In this document: positions 1-6,212 of the stretch, piece after piece
Layout of the letters: the number at the start of each line of letters is the position of its first letter
Position numbering within the stretch: the stretch's first letter is position 1
DNA from: Candidatus Omnitrophota bacterium
Lineage (GTDB): Bacteria > Omnitrophota > Gorgyraeia > JABMRG01 > JAFGKX01
DNA length: 6,723 bases
Reading direction: 5' to 3'
NCBI GenBank assembly: GCA_016928375.1
Contig: JAFGKX010000001.1
Span: 1 to 6,723 of the forward strand
Position numbers and translations under genes: made by a program
Notes under the pieces: generated by a model
Seen by the model: the letters and a program-made list of their open reading frames with translations, nothing else
Database searches by the model: none
What the model was told of the DNA's origin: nothing

Positions 1-23
1 GTAGTTTGAGCAGGGCTTGCGGA

Positions 24-67
24 GGCGTCGCGGGCATGGTTCCCGCCGAAGGCGGGAGAGCGACGCC
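24..67. repeat. Nested hairpin inside repeat copy A
   Basis: The outer stem is ggcgtcg at 24-30 with cgacgcc at 61-67 (7 bp, perfect). Inside it, tcccgcc at 41-47 pairs with ggcggga at 51-57 across a 3-nt gaa loop. No T-run follows in either direction, so it does not read as an intrinsic terminator. It has no counterpart in copy B. Confidence 0.6.
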
Positions 68-76
68 GAGGACAGA

Positions 77-105
77 GCGAAAAATCCTCGCTGGGGATTT
101 TTCGC
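77..105. repeat. 11-bp perfect hairpin inside repeat copy A
   Basis: gcgaaaaatcc at 77-87 pairs perfectly with ggatttttcgc at 95-105, with a 7-nt loop at 88-94. The T-run lies inside the stem rather than after it, which argues against a classical intrinsic terminator. It is absent from copy B, so it is a variable insert of the element. Confidence 0.65.
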
Positions 106-132
106 GTCCCTGCGAAAACTACTTCCGAGCTT

Positions 133-189
133 TTATAATTTATCAAAATAACGGCAAGCGGAGGCAATAGGCAAAACTTTTGTACTCAT
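133..189 (-). CDS. 18-codon ORF overlapping the waaA stop; possible truncated next gene of the operon
   Basis: ATG at 187-189 overlaps the waaA TGA stop (186-188) as ATGA, the usual layout of translationally coupled genes. AAAGGA at 199-204 sits 9 nt upstream, a better ribosome binding site than waaA itself has. The product would be MSTKVLPIASACRYFDKL, followed by TAA at 133-135. I do not recognise it. The stop lies exactly where repeat copy A begins. Two readings are open: a genuine tiny peptide, or the 5' remnant of a longer gene interrupted by the repeat. A chance ORF is also possible given its length, but the start context is unusually good for chance. Confidence 0.35.
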   Translation of the reverse strand: MSTKVLPIASACRYFDKL

Positions 190-1442
190 TTTAGAATATC
201 CTTTATAGCTGCTATCGTTCTATCTGCTGCCCCTTGGTTTTTCGCTATTATTGCCTTTGCGCGAGTGCCCATTGCTTCGGCTTGTGCGTTATTGTCATAT
301 AACATAGCGATAGCCTGCGCTAAGGATGCACTGTCTTTGACCTCTATCGCTGCTTTTTCTTTCAAAAACAAAGCCGCGATATCCTTAAAATTAAACATAT
401 TTGGCCCGAAGATTATTGGCTTTGAAAAATACGCCGGCTCTATTATATTTTGTCCGCCGTGCTTTACCAGGCTTCCACCTACAAATACTGCCCATGCCAG
501 GCTGTAAAATAACTTAAGCTCGCCCATTGTATCGAGAATATATACCGCGGACTTCGCAGCAGGCTGAGAAACCTTTGAAGGAACAAACCCGAAAGATTTT
601 ACTGCTTTCGCTATTGTCTCCGCGCGCTCTATGTGCCGAGGCGCGATCAAAAGGCATATATCGCTATATTTTTTTATCAAGCTTTTATATGCCTCTAATA
701 TAATCTCTTCTTCTCCGGAATGCGTACTGCCTGCGACAATCAGCTTTTTACCTTTAAGCTTTAACCTATCTTCGGTGTTTTTCTTTTTCTCTTCTTCTAT
801 AGAAAAGACAGCATTATCGAATTTTATATTTCCGGATACGCCTACCCTTTGCGCGTCAGCGCCCAATGATATTATCCTGTTTTTATCCTCATCGCTTTGC
901 ATTTTAAATACCGAAACACAATCCAGTATATTTTTTAAAACAGGCTTTATCCATATATATTTTTTATAAGCTTTATCTGAGATCCTTCCGTTTACAAGTA
1001 TTACCGGAATACCGAGTTTTTTAAGGTTCCTGAGCAGGTTAGGCCAGATTTCCGTTTCTACCACTATAAAGACGGATGGTTTTATAAATTTTATCGCGCG
1101 TTTTACGGCATATGTTACATCAAACGGCAAATACACTATTTGAATTTTAGAAGGCATTATTTTTTTCGCGATTTCATTACCGGTTTCGGTTATCGTTGAA
1201 ATTGTTATATTGTATTCGGGGAAAGTATTTTTTATGCTTTCTACCAGCGTTCTTGCGGCTACAATTTCTCCGACGCTGACAGCATGTATCCATATTGTCG
1301 GCTGTTCCGGATTTTTCATATCCGCAGGATAAAACCCAAACCGTTCTAAAATACCCCTGCGCCGTTTTCTCCTGAAAATTAGCATAGAGGCCATATACAA
1401 AAAAATCCCTGCAATATAAAGCAACTGATAAATTGCGTACAT
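186..1442 (-). CDS. waaA: 3-deoxy-D-manno-octulosonic acid (Kdo) transferase
   Basis: A 418-residue protein matching the WaaA/KdtA family (GT30) along its full length. The family transfers Kdo from CMP-Kdo to a lipid A precursor at the inner face of the cytoplasmic membrane, the first step of LPS core assembly. An N-terminal hydrophobic segment (about residues 4-23) followed by RRKRRR fits the family's membrane anchor. WIHAVSVGE (51-59) carries the catalytic-base Glu59. GSTHSGEEE (238-246), PRH (268-270), VGG (321-323) and GGQNIIEPA (329-337) are the C-domain nucleotide-sugar motifs. The start is fixed because the codon just before ATG is TAA. No Shine-Dalgarno is visible; the leader is mostly repeat copy B, ending about 9 nt before the start. 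Whether one or more Kdo units are added cannot be read from the sequence. Confidence 0.95.
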   Translation of the reverse strand: MYAIYQLLYIAGIFLYMASMLIFRRKRRRGILERFGFYPADMKNPEQPTIWIHAVSVGEIVAARTLVESIKNTFPEYNITISTITETGNEIAKKIMPSKIQIVYLPFDVTYAVKRAIKFIKPSVFIVVETEIWPNLLRNLKKLGIPVILVNGRISDKAYKKYIWIKPVLKNILDCVSVFKMQSDEDKNRIISLGADAQRVGVSGNIKFDNAVFSIEEEKKKNTEDRLKLKGKKLIVAGSTHSGEEEIILEAYKSLIKKYSDICLLIAPRHIERAETIAKAVKSFGFVPSKVSQPAAKSAVYILDTMGELKLFYSLAWAVFVGGSLVKHGGQNIIEPAYFSKPIIFGPNMFNFKDIAALFLKEKAAIEVKDSASLAQAIAMLYDNNAQAEAMGTRAKAIIAKNQGAADRTIAAIKDILK

Positions 1443-1451
1443 TTAAATTAA

Positions 1452-1547
1452 AAAGCAAGGAATATGGTTTGAGCAGGGTGTGATTGAGGCGAGCGACCCC
1501 GACGCGATGTCGGGGGAGCACCCCTGCGAAAACCACTTCCGAGCTTT
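1452..1547 (-). repeat. Structured palindromic repeat, copy B, in the xerC-waaA gap
   Basis: A complete-looking imperfect palindrome of about 96 bp. The core arms tggtttgagcaggg (1465-1478) and ccctgcgaaaacca (1522-1535) pair except for the same 2x2 mismatch seen in copy A. Pairing continues outward, with interruptions, between aaagcaaggaata (1452-1464) and cttccgagcttt (1536-1547). Inside, ccccgac (1497-1503) and gtcgggg (1509-1515) form a 7-bp hairpin with loop gcgat. After the left arm and a 6-7 nt spacer, gaggcg occurs in both copies (22-27 and 1486-1491). No clear target-site duplication is visible. It starts 4 nt after the xerC stop and ends about 9 nt before the waaA start, so it makes up nearly the whole gap. 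Confidence 0.78.
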
Positions 1548-1551
1548 CCCC

Positions 1552-2418
1552 TTAAGCTCGTGGATGTACTTTGTCGTACACTTCTTTAAGCCGTTCCGTA
1601 GTTACATGCGTATATATCTGAGTGGTCGAAAGATTAGCGTGGCCTAAAAGCTCCTGCACGCTCCTTAGATCCGCCCCTCTGTTCAAAAGATGCGTGGCGA
1701 AAGAGTGCCTTAGAGTGTGCGGCGATATATTTTCTTTCCTGCTTGCTAATAATATATATTTATTTATTGTGCGCCGGACCGAACGGTCAGTAAGCCTGGT
1801 GCCTCTTTTATTCAGGAATAACGCTTCTCTGGATGCGAATTTAGCCGGCAGCTTATCTCTATATTTTCTTATTGCACAAACCGCATGCCGCCCTATAGGG
1901 GCAAGCCTTTCTTTTTTACCTTTGCCGTATACTTTTATAACCTCGCCTATATAATCTATGGCGCCCATATCCGTGCCTGTCAATTCCGATACCCTCATAC
2001 CTGTGCTGTAAAGAGTTTCGAGTATAGCCTTGTCTCTTAATCCCGCAAGGTCCTCCCCCGGGGCATCCAGCAGCTTGGCTACTTCCTGCTCTTCTAAAAA
2101 TCCGGGCAGCTTCATATCTTTTTTCGGGGTAAATATGCCCGATATGGGATTGGTTTTGATATAATTTTCGCGCATTAAAAATTTAAAAAAACTTCTTAAG
2201 CAGGATATCTTTCTGGCAACGGAAGATTTATTAAAGTTCGCAACCTTAAGGTGCGCCAGAAACTTTCTTATCAACAGGTAATCTACCTGCTCCACTTTCG
2301 TATCTTTTAAAAATTCGATGAATTCCTTAAGGTCTATACTGTAATTTCTGAGCGTATGCACGGACGCTTCTTTTTCTATTTGCAGATACCTTATAAATTT
2401 TTCCGTATATCTTTCCAT
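1552..2418 (-). CDS. xerC: Tyrosine recombinase XerC/XerD type
   Basis: A 288-residue tyrosine recombinase, full length for Xer proteins. Family role: acts at dif with a partner Xer protein and FtsK to resolve chromosome dimers at division. The N-terminal SAM-like core-binding domain covers about residues 1-88 and the catalytic domain about 105-288. All catalytic residues are visible: Arg142 (TGMRVSEL), Lys166 (GKGKKER), His234 and Arg237 (HTLRHSFATHLL), His260 (LLGHANLSTTQ) and nucleophile Tyr269 (IYTH). The C-terminus YDKVHPRA is typical. ATG overlaps the topA stop by one base (TAATG) and has no clear Shine-Dalgarno, suggesting termination-reinitiation. The name xerC rests on position after dprA-topA, as for codV in Bacillus subtilis; sequence motifs alone would also allow XerD. 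Confidence 0.92.
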   Translation of the reverse strand: MERYTEKFIRYLQIEKEASVHTLRNYSIDLKEFIEFLKDTKVEQVDYLLIRKFLAHLKVANFNKSSVARKISCLRSFFKFLMRENYIKTNPISGIFTPKKDMKLPGFLEEQEVAKLLDAPGEDLAGLRDKAILETLYSTGMRVSELTGTDMGAIDYIGEVIKVYGKGKKERLAPIGRHAVCAIRKYRDKLPAKFASREALFLNKRGTRLTDRSVRRTINKYILLASRKENISPHTLRHSFATHLLNRGADLRSVQELLGHANLSTTQIYTHVTTERLKEVYDKVHPRA

Positions 2419-4571
2419 TAAACTTTATCGGGCAGTTTTGCTGCGGTATATTTGCAGTTCGGATAGTTGGAGCATCCATAAAATATTCTGCCGCGGCTGT
2501 ATCTTTCAAGCAGCTCGCCGCCGCAATTTTCCTGCGGACATTTTACTCCCGTAGGTATGGCTTTCGCATTCCTGCATTTAGGGTATCCTGAACAGCTTAA
2601 AAACCTGCCGTGACGCGAACGCTTTATGACCATTGGCTTGCCGCATTTATCGCATACCTTATCGGTCTTTTCATCTTCCAGGACTTCAAATGTGCCGTCC
2701 GGATTTTCTTTTATTGGCTTTGCATTTTTACATTTTGGAAATCCTGAACAGCTTAAAAACCTGCCTCTTCTGGACCACTTTACCACCATGGGCCTTTTAC
2801 ACTGCTGGCATATATAATCGGTTTTTTGCTCTTTCCCTTTTATCTTTTCCATATTCTGCTGCGCCAGGCTCAGTTTGGCGGAGAACGGCTTATAAAAATC
2901 GTTCAAGGCGTCCTGCCAGTTCATTTCGCCTTCTTCGACTTTATCGAGCTCATCTTCCATTTTCGCGGTAAATTCCACGTCAAGGATATGCGGGAAAAAT
3001 TTTACAAGCATTTCGTTTACCATACTGCCGAGAGCTGTCGGCGAAAAAGAACCTTCCTCTCTTTTAACATACTGCCTTTTTAATATGGTATAAATAATGG
3101 GCGCATAAGTGCTGGGCCTGCCTATGCCTTTTTCTTCCAGGTCTTTTACGAGCGAGGCATCAGTATATCTTGCCGGCGGTTTCGTAAAATGCTGCGATGG
3201 AAACAACTCCATAAGATCCAGCTCTTCTCCTTTAGACAAAAGCGGCAATTTTATATAATCAGCTTTGTCATTTTGCGCAACCACTGCCATAAATCCTTCA
3301 AAAGCAACCTGCATACCGGTACTTTTGAATAAGTATGCGCCTTCGCCCTTGTTCTCTTTGGGCGCAGCTGCTATTTCAACGGACTGGGCATTAAATAAAG
3401 CCGGTTTCATCTGGCTCTGCAGGAATCTTTGCCATATAAGCGTATAAAGTTTATGTTGTTCCGCTGTCAAAAATTTCCTGATTTTCTCCGGTGTTTTATA
3501 AACAGACGTAGGCCTTATTGCTTCATGCGCGTCCTGCGTCCTTCGTTTTGATTTAAATTTGTTAGGCACTTTGGGCAGGTAATTATCGCCGAATTCTTTT
3601 TTTACGTATGATGCAGCTTCATCCTGCGCTGATTTCGCTATATTTACAGAATCCGTTCTCATATAAGTTATAAGGCCGGACATCCCTTCATCGGACATCT
3701 CAAGCCCTTCATAGAGCTGCTGCGCTATGCGCATGGTTTTTTCTGCCGGAAACCTCAATTTATTATACGCATCCTGCTGAAGTTTGCTGGTGGTATATGG
3801 CGCCGGAGGCAGCCTTACTTTCCTGCTTTCTTTTACGGCAGTTACCGTAAATATACAATTTTTTAACCGGCTGACTATATCGTCCGCGCCATTTTTATCC
3901 GGTACATCGGTTTTTTTATCGCTTATTTTTTCCAGTTTAGCTTTAAAAGAATCTTTTTCCGCATCAGCTTTTTTCTTAAGCTGCGCTTCTATTTCCCAGT
4001 ATTCTTTCTGTATGAAGGCTTTTATGGCATCTTCTCTCTCTACGATAAGCCTTACTGCAACCGATTGCACTCTGCCCGCGCTTAAACCATGGCTTATTTT
4101 TTTCCATAAAATCGGCGAAATGCTGTATCCTACTATCCTGTCGAGTATACGCCTTGCCTGCTGCGCGTTGACTTTATTTATGTCTATATCACGCGGAGAC
4201 GCAAATGCCCCTTCTACAGCATCTTTCGTTATTTGATGAAATTCAACCCTTACCGTACGGTTGTTCTTATCCTTAAGCTCATTATGCAGATGCCAGCTTA
4301 TGGCCTCTCCCTCTCTGTCAGGATCAGTCGCAAGAAATATATTGCTTTTATCCTTTGCCGCGCTTTTTATTTCGCTTAAAATCTTTTTTCTGCCTTTTAC
4401 CACAACATACTCGGGCTTAAAGTTGTTTTTGATATCAACGCCCATTTTGCTCAAAGGCAGATCTATCAAATGCCCCATAGAGGAGACCACTTCGTATTCC
4501 GCGCCCAGAAATTTGCTTATTGTTTTAGCCTTTGCAGGCGACTCCACTATCACGAGAGATTTTTTCTTCAT
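2418..4571 (-). CDS. topA: DNA topoisomerase I (type IA)
   Basis: A 717-residue type IA topoisomerase, which relaxes negative supercoils through a transient 5'-phosphotyrosine link. The TOPRIM domain carries VIVESPAKAKT (7-17, Glu10) and the acidic triad in DPDREGE (83-89). NAQQARRILDRIVGY (135-149) and LSAGRVQSVAVRL (163-175) are core motifs. Active-site Tyr303 is in ITYMRTDS (301-308), with Arg305 beside it. The C-terminus has three zinc ribbons: C588/C591/C608/C614, C640/C643/C660/C666 and C678/C683/C700/C706. The first two are near-duplicates (see the repeat at 2585-2765). Expected length for this domain layout. AAGGAAA at 4582-4588, within the end of dprA, lies 10 nt before the start. 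It follows dprA by 7 bp and shares one base with xerC, so it is probably co-transcribed with both. Confidence 0.97.
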   Translation of the reverse strand: MKKKSLVIVESPAKAKTISKFLGAEYEVVSSMGHLIDLPLSKMGVDIKNNFKPEYVVVKGRKKILSEIKSAAKDKSNIFLATDPDREGEAISWHLHNELKDKNNRTVRVEFHQITKDAVEGAFASPRDIDINKVNAQQARRILDRIVGYSISPILWKKISHGLSAGRVQSVAVRLIVEREDAIKAFIQKEYWEIEAQLKKKADAEKDSFKAKLEKISDKKTDVPDKNGADDIVSRLKNCIFTVTAVKESRKVRLPPAPYTTSKLQQDAYNKLRFPAEKTMRIAQQLYEGLEMSDEGMSGLITYMRTDSVNIAKSAQDEAASYVKKEFGDNYLPKVPNKFKSKRRTQDAHEAIRPTSVYKTPEKIRKFLTAEQHKLYTLIWQRFLQSQMKPALFNAQSVEIAAAPKENKGEGAYLFKSTGMQVAFEGFMAVVAQNDKADYIKLPLLSKGEELDLMELFPSQHFTKPPARYTDASLVKDLEEKGIGRPSTYAPIIYTILKRQYVKREEGSFSPTALGSMVNEMLVKFFPHILDVEFTAKMEDELDKVEEGEMNWQDALNDFYKPFSAKLSLAQQNMEKIKGKEQKTDYICQQCKRPMVVKWSRRGRFLSCSGFPKCKNAKPIKENPDGTFEVLEDEKTDKVCDKCGKPMVIKRSRHGRFLSCSGYPKCRNAKAIPTGVKCPQENCGGELLERYSRGRIFYGCSNYPNCKYTAAKLPDKV
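2585..2765 (-). repeat. Internal direct repeat in topA encoding zinc ribbons 1 and 2
   Basis: A 25-nt stretch is identical at 2585-2609 and 2741-2765, 156 bp (52 codons) apart and in frame. It encodes GRFLSCSG plus the first base of the next codon, residues 603-610 and 655-662. The surrounding codons align at the protein level (SRRGRFLSCSGFPKCKNAK against SRHGRFLSCSGYPKCRNAK) but differ at many third positions. Zinc ribbon multiplication is normal in TopA; exact nucleotide identity over 25 nt amid diverged flanks suggests recent local duplication or gene conversion. Confidence 0.8.
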
Positions 4572-4578
4572 TTATTTT

Positions 4579-5652
4579 TTATTTCCTTATGTATAATTTA
4601 CCGGGCAGCTGCCTGGCAAAGCCTTTGATCTCCAGATTCAATAAACCGGATAAAATCTGCGGCGTATTCATGTTCAATGTTTCTGTAAGCGTATCTATGC
4701 CCGTAGGCTCGCTTGACAAAAGCTGATAAATCTTTTTCTCTTCATCCGCTATGTTAAGCGAAACCTGCTCAATCATTTCATCTTTCTGCGTTTTGTTTCT
4801 TTCACCCAGTTTCACGAGCATTTCAGGGAAAACTTCATCTATAATGTCAAATGCATCTTCCGCAAGCTTGGCGCCCTGCTTTATAAGCTTGTGGCAGCCT
4901 TCCGATTTAGACGAGGCGGCATTTCCCGGAACCGCAAAAACATCCCTGCCTTGTTCGAGCGCAAAATCAGATGTTATCAGAGCGCCGCTTTCTTTCGCAG
5001 CTTCAATCACCACTACGCCTCTCGATAGTCCGCTTATAACCCTGTTTCTCCTTGGGAAATTTTCTTTTAACGGCGGCGTATAAAGCGGAAACTCAGACAT
5101 CAACAGCCCTTTTTGGCTTATATCTTTGGACAATTTTGTGTTTTCCGGCGGATATATATTCATAAGGCCGCTGCCCAATACCGCTATTGTTTCGCCGCCG
5201 AATTCGATTGACGCGCGGTGCGCTGCCGTATCTATTCCCCTTGCCATTCCGGATACTGTCGTTATTCTGAATTCCGCAAGGTAGCGGCATATGCGCCTTG
5301 CCATGCTGATGCCGTACTGAGTGCATTTGCGACAGCCCACTATTGCAATTGTTTTCTCGTTGTTTATATCAAGGCATCCTCTTGTATATAGCACTATCGG
5401 AGGGCTGTAAATGCGCTTTAAGATTTCAGGGTAATCAGCATCCAATATTGTCGTTATTTTTATTTTTTCCTTTTTGACAGTTTCTATTTCTTTATCTATA
5501 TCAAATATTTTACCGGCTCTGATTATATCGGGTTGTTTTGAATCTAATATACCGGAAGTTGTGCCGAAACGCTCAAGCATATCCTTAAGGCGCTGGTAGC
5601 CGAAAGATGGTATGGCGTTAAGCAGGATTAGGTCCCGCGTTTCACTATTCAT
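4579..5652 (-). CDS. dprA: DNA-processing protein DprA (Smf)
   Basis: A 357-residue DprA. The family binds incoming single-stranded DNA in natural transformation and loads RecA onto it. An N-terminal helix-hairpin-helix-like region (about 8-30, NAIPSFGYQRLKDML) precedes the Rossmann-like core. Core motifs are AIVGCRKCTQYG (103-114), SGMARGIDTAAH (134-145), AVLGSGLMNIYPPEN (157-171), FPRRNRVISGLS (199-210), ESGALITSDFALEQGRDVFAVPG (221-243) and EGCHKLIKQGAKL (251-263). A C-terminal winged-helix-like domain covers about 300-357. Cys107 stands where the family usually has Ser or Thr, a minor variant. The start is decided: a TGA lies in frame two codons upstream. ATG overlaps the aroK stop by 8 bp, and AGGA at 5666-5669 is a rather distant ribosome binding site (13 nt). 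DprA is widespread, so its presence alone does not prove competence. Confidence 0.96.
   Translation of the reverse strand: MNSETRDLILLNAIPSFGYQRLKDMLERFGTTSGILDSKQPDIIRAGKIFDIDKEIETVKKEKIKITTILDADYPEILKRIYSPPIVLYTRGCLDINNEKTIAIVGCRKCTQYGISMARRICRYLAEFRITTVSGMARGIDTAAHRASIEFGGETIAVLGSGLMNIYPPENTKLSKDISQKGLLMSEFPLYTPPLKENFPRRNRVISGLSRGVVVIEAAKESGALITSDFALEQGRDVFAVPGNAASSKSEGCHKLIKQGAKLAEDAFDIIDEVFPEMLVKLGERNKTQKDEMIEQVSLNIADEEKKIYQLLSSEPTGIDTLTETLNMNTPQILSGLLNLEIKGFARQLPGKLYIRK
4582..4588 (-). promoter_or_regulatory. Ribosome binding site of topA
   Basis: AAGGAAA on the minus strand inside the last codons of dprA, 10 nt upstream of the topA ATG (12 nt from its AGGA core). It supports the topA start and means translation of dprA runs across the topA initiation region. 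Confidence 0.6.
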
Positions 5653-6154
5653 GCTTTTTCATTATTCCTATAATTTCATCAGCCGCCTTATCCGGTGTAA
5701 GAGCGGTGGTGTCTATAGTGTAATCCGCTTTTTTATAAAAAGGCGCGCGTTTCACCAGAAGTTCTGCTATGATATTTTTTGGGTCTTTTGTGTTTAAAAG
5801 CGGCCTTGAGGCATTGCGCCTGATTCTTTCAAAAATAGCGTCCGCTGACGCGCTCAGGCAGAATATAATACCTGTGCGCTTTAAATTTTTCAGGTTATCC
5901 TCATTTATAATAGCGCCGCCGCCTGCGTCTATAACAACGCCTGTTTTATCCGATGCCAGCGCTACCATATCTGATTCTATTTTCCGAAAATGCGGCTCTC
6001 CGTATACCTTAAAAATATCCGATATTTTTCTACCCGCGCTTTTTTCTATCATATCATCAAGACAAAGCCTGGGTATTTTAAGACGGGCCTCGATGATTTT
6101 GCTTACCTCGGTCTTGCCTGTCCCCATAAATCCGGTGAGCACGATATTTTTCAT
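5645..6154 (-). CDS. aroK: Shikimate kinase
   Basis: A 169-residue P-loop kinase of the AroK/AroL family, which phosphorylates shikimate to shikimate 3-phosphate with ATP (fifth step of the shikimate pathway; cytoplasmic). Walker A is GFMGTGKT (8-15). Asp33/Asp34 (CLDDMIE), Arg57 (FRKIE) and GGG (78-80) form the shikimate-binding site. Arg117 in SRPLL (116-120) is the LID arginine and Arg136 (KRAPFY) is the downstream conserved arginine. Length is typical and nothing is missing. AAGGTG at 6159-6164 is the ribosome binding site, within a duplicated motif that could be sequestered by an upstream arm (see 6155-6202). It follows aroC, an enzyme of the same pathway, and overlaps dprA by 8 bp. Confidence 0.96.
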   Translation of the reverse strand: MKNIVLTGFMGTGKTEVSKIIEARLKIPRLCLDDMIEKSAGRKISDIFKVYGEPHFRKIESDMVALASDKTGVVIDAGGGAIINEDNLKNLKRTGIIFCLSASADAIFERIRRNASRPLLNTKDPKNIIAELLVKRAPFYKKADYTIDTTALTPDKAADEIIGIMKKHE

Positions 6155-6202
6155 CCCGCACCTTTTTATTATTCCCGCATCCTTTCACTTAAAAGATACG
6201 GG
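6155..6202 (-). promoter_or_regulatory. aroK leader: hairpin plus duplicated Shine-Dalgarno-like motif
   Basis: In the aroC-aroK gap, read on the minus strand, CCCGTATCTTT (6192-6202) is followed by AAAGGATGCGGG (6174-6185) and then AAAGGTGCGGG (6155-6165), which contains the aroK ribosome binding site and abuts its ATG. The first arm can pair with the near copy (one bulge, one G-U, 6-nt loop) or with the far copy (11 bp with two G-U pairs, no bulge). The second pairing would hide the ribosome binding site. No U-run follows, so it is not a terminator. Pairings are seen in sequence; a regulatory role is inference. Confidence 0.4.
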
Positions 6203-6212
6203 ATTTAACGTT

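Larger units (their letters stand above)
1..134 (-). repeat. Structured palindromic repeat, copy A (probably cut by the window edge)
   Basis: GC-rich element between the end of the 18-codon ORF and the window edge. The outer arms at 1-15 (gtagtttgagcaggg) and 108-122 (ccctgcgaaaactac) form an inverted repeat interrupted only by a 2x2 mismatch (ga opposite ga on the plus strand). The flank at 123-134 (ttccgagctttt) recurs in copy B near 1537-1548; its expected partner on the left would lie before position 1. The interior holds two further hairpins (24-67 and 77-105), so the folded element would be a multi-branched junction. The arms match copy B but most of the interior does not. No transposase is present. 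It could be a MITE-like or REP-like unit mobilised in trans, or a structured RNA/DNA site; the window does not decide. Strand is assigned to match the surrounding transcription. Confidence 0.75.

Noticed and set aside
1..134. An open frame of 44 codons runs from just after the 18-codon ORF's TAA through copy A to the window edge, suggesting readthrough or a coding repeat
   Set aside because: A frame after the xerC stop is also open through copy B, but it lies in a different register relative to the repeat. No protein sequence is therefore conserved, and GC-rich DNA has few stops.
1497..1515. Rho-independent terminator after xerC
   Set aside because: The 7-bp GC hairpin has no U-run after it in the direction of transcription; the following bases are GC-rich.
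1177..1536. 119-codon minus-strand ORF starting with GTG in repeat copy B
   Set aside because: It overlaps the N-terminal part of waaA in another frame, shows no family features, and begins inside the repeat.
1..1547. The repeats as a CRISPR array
   Set aside because: Only two copies, 1.3 kb apart with a full gene between them, palindromic over about 100 bp, and no spacer periodicity or cas gene.
1552..2418. Integrase of a mobile element rather than a housekeeping recombinase
   Set aside because: Length, the motif set, the HPRA C-terminus and the position behind dprA-topA all fit XerC; no attachment site, excisionase or phage gene is nearby.
3784..4236. 150-codon plus-strand ORF opposite topA
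   Set aside because: Antisense to conserved TopA core motifs, with hydrophobic low-information sequence typical of shadow frames.
6174..6202. Terminator of aroC
   Set aside because: The hairpin is followed by AATAATAAAAAGG rather than a U-run, and the aroK ribosome binding site comes right after.
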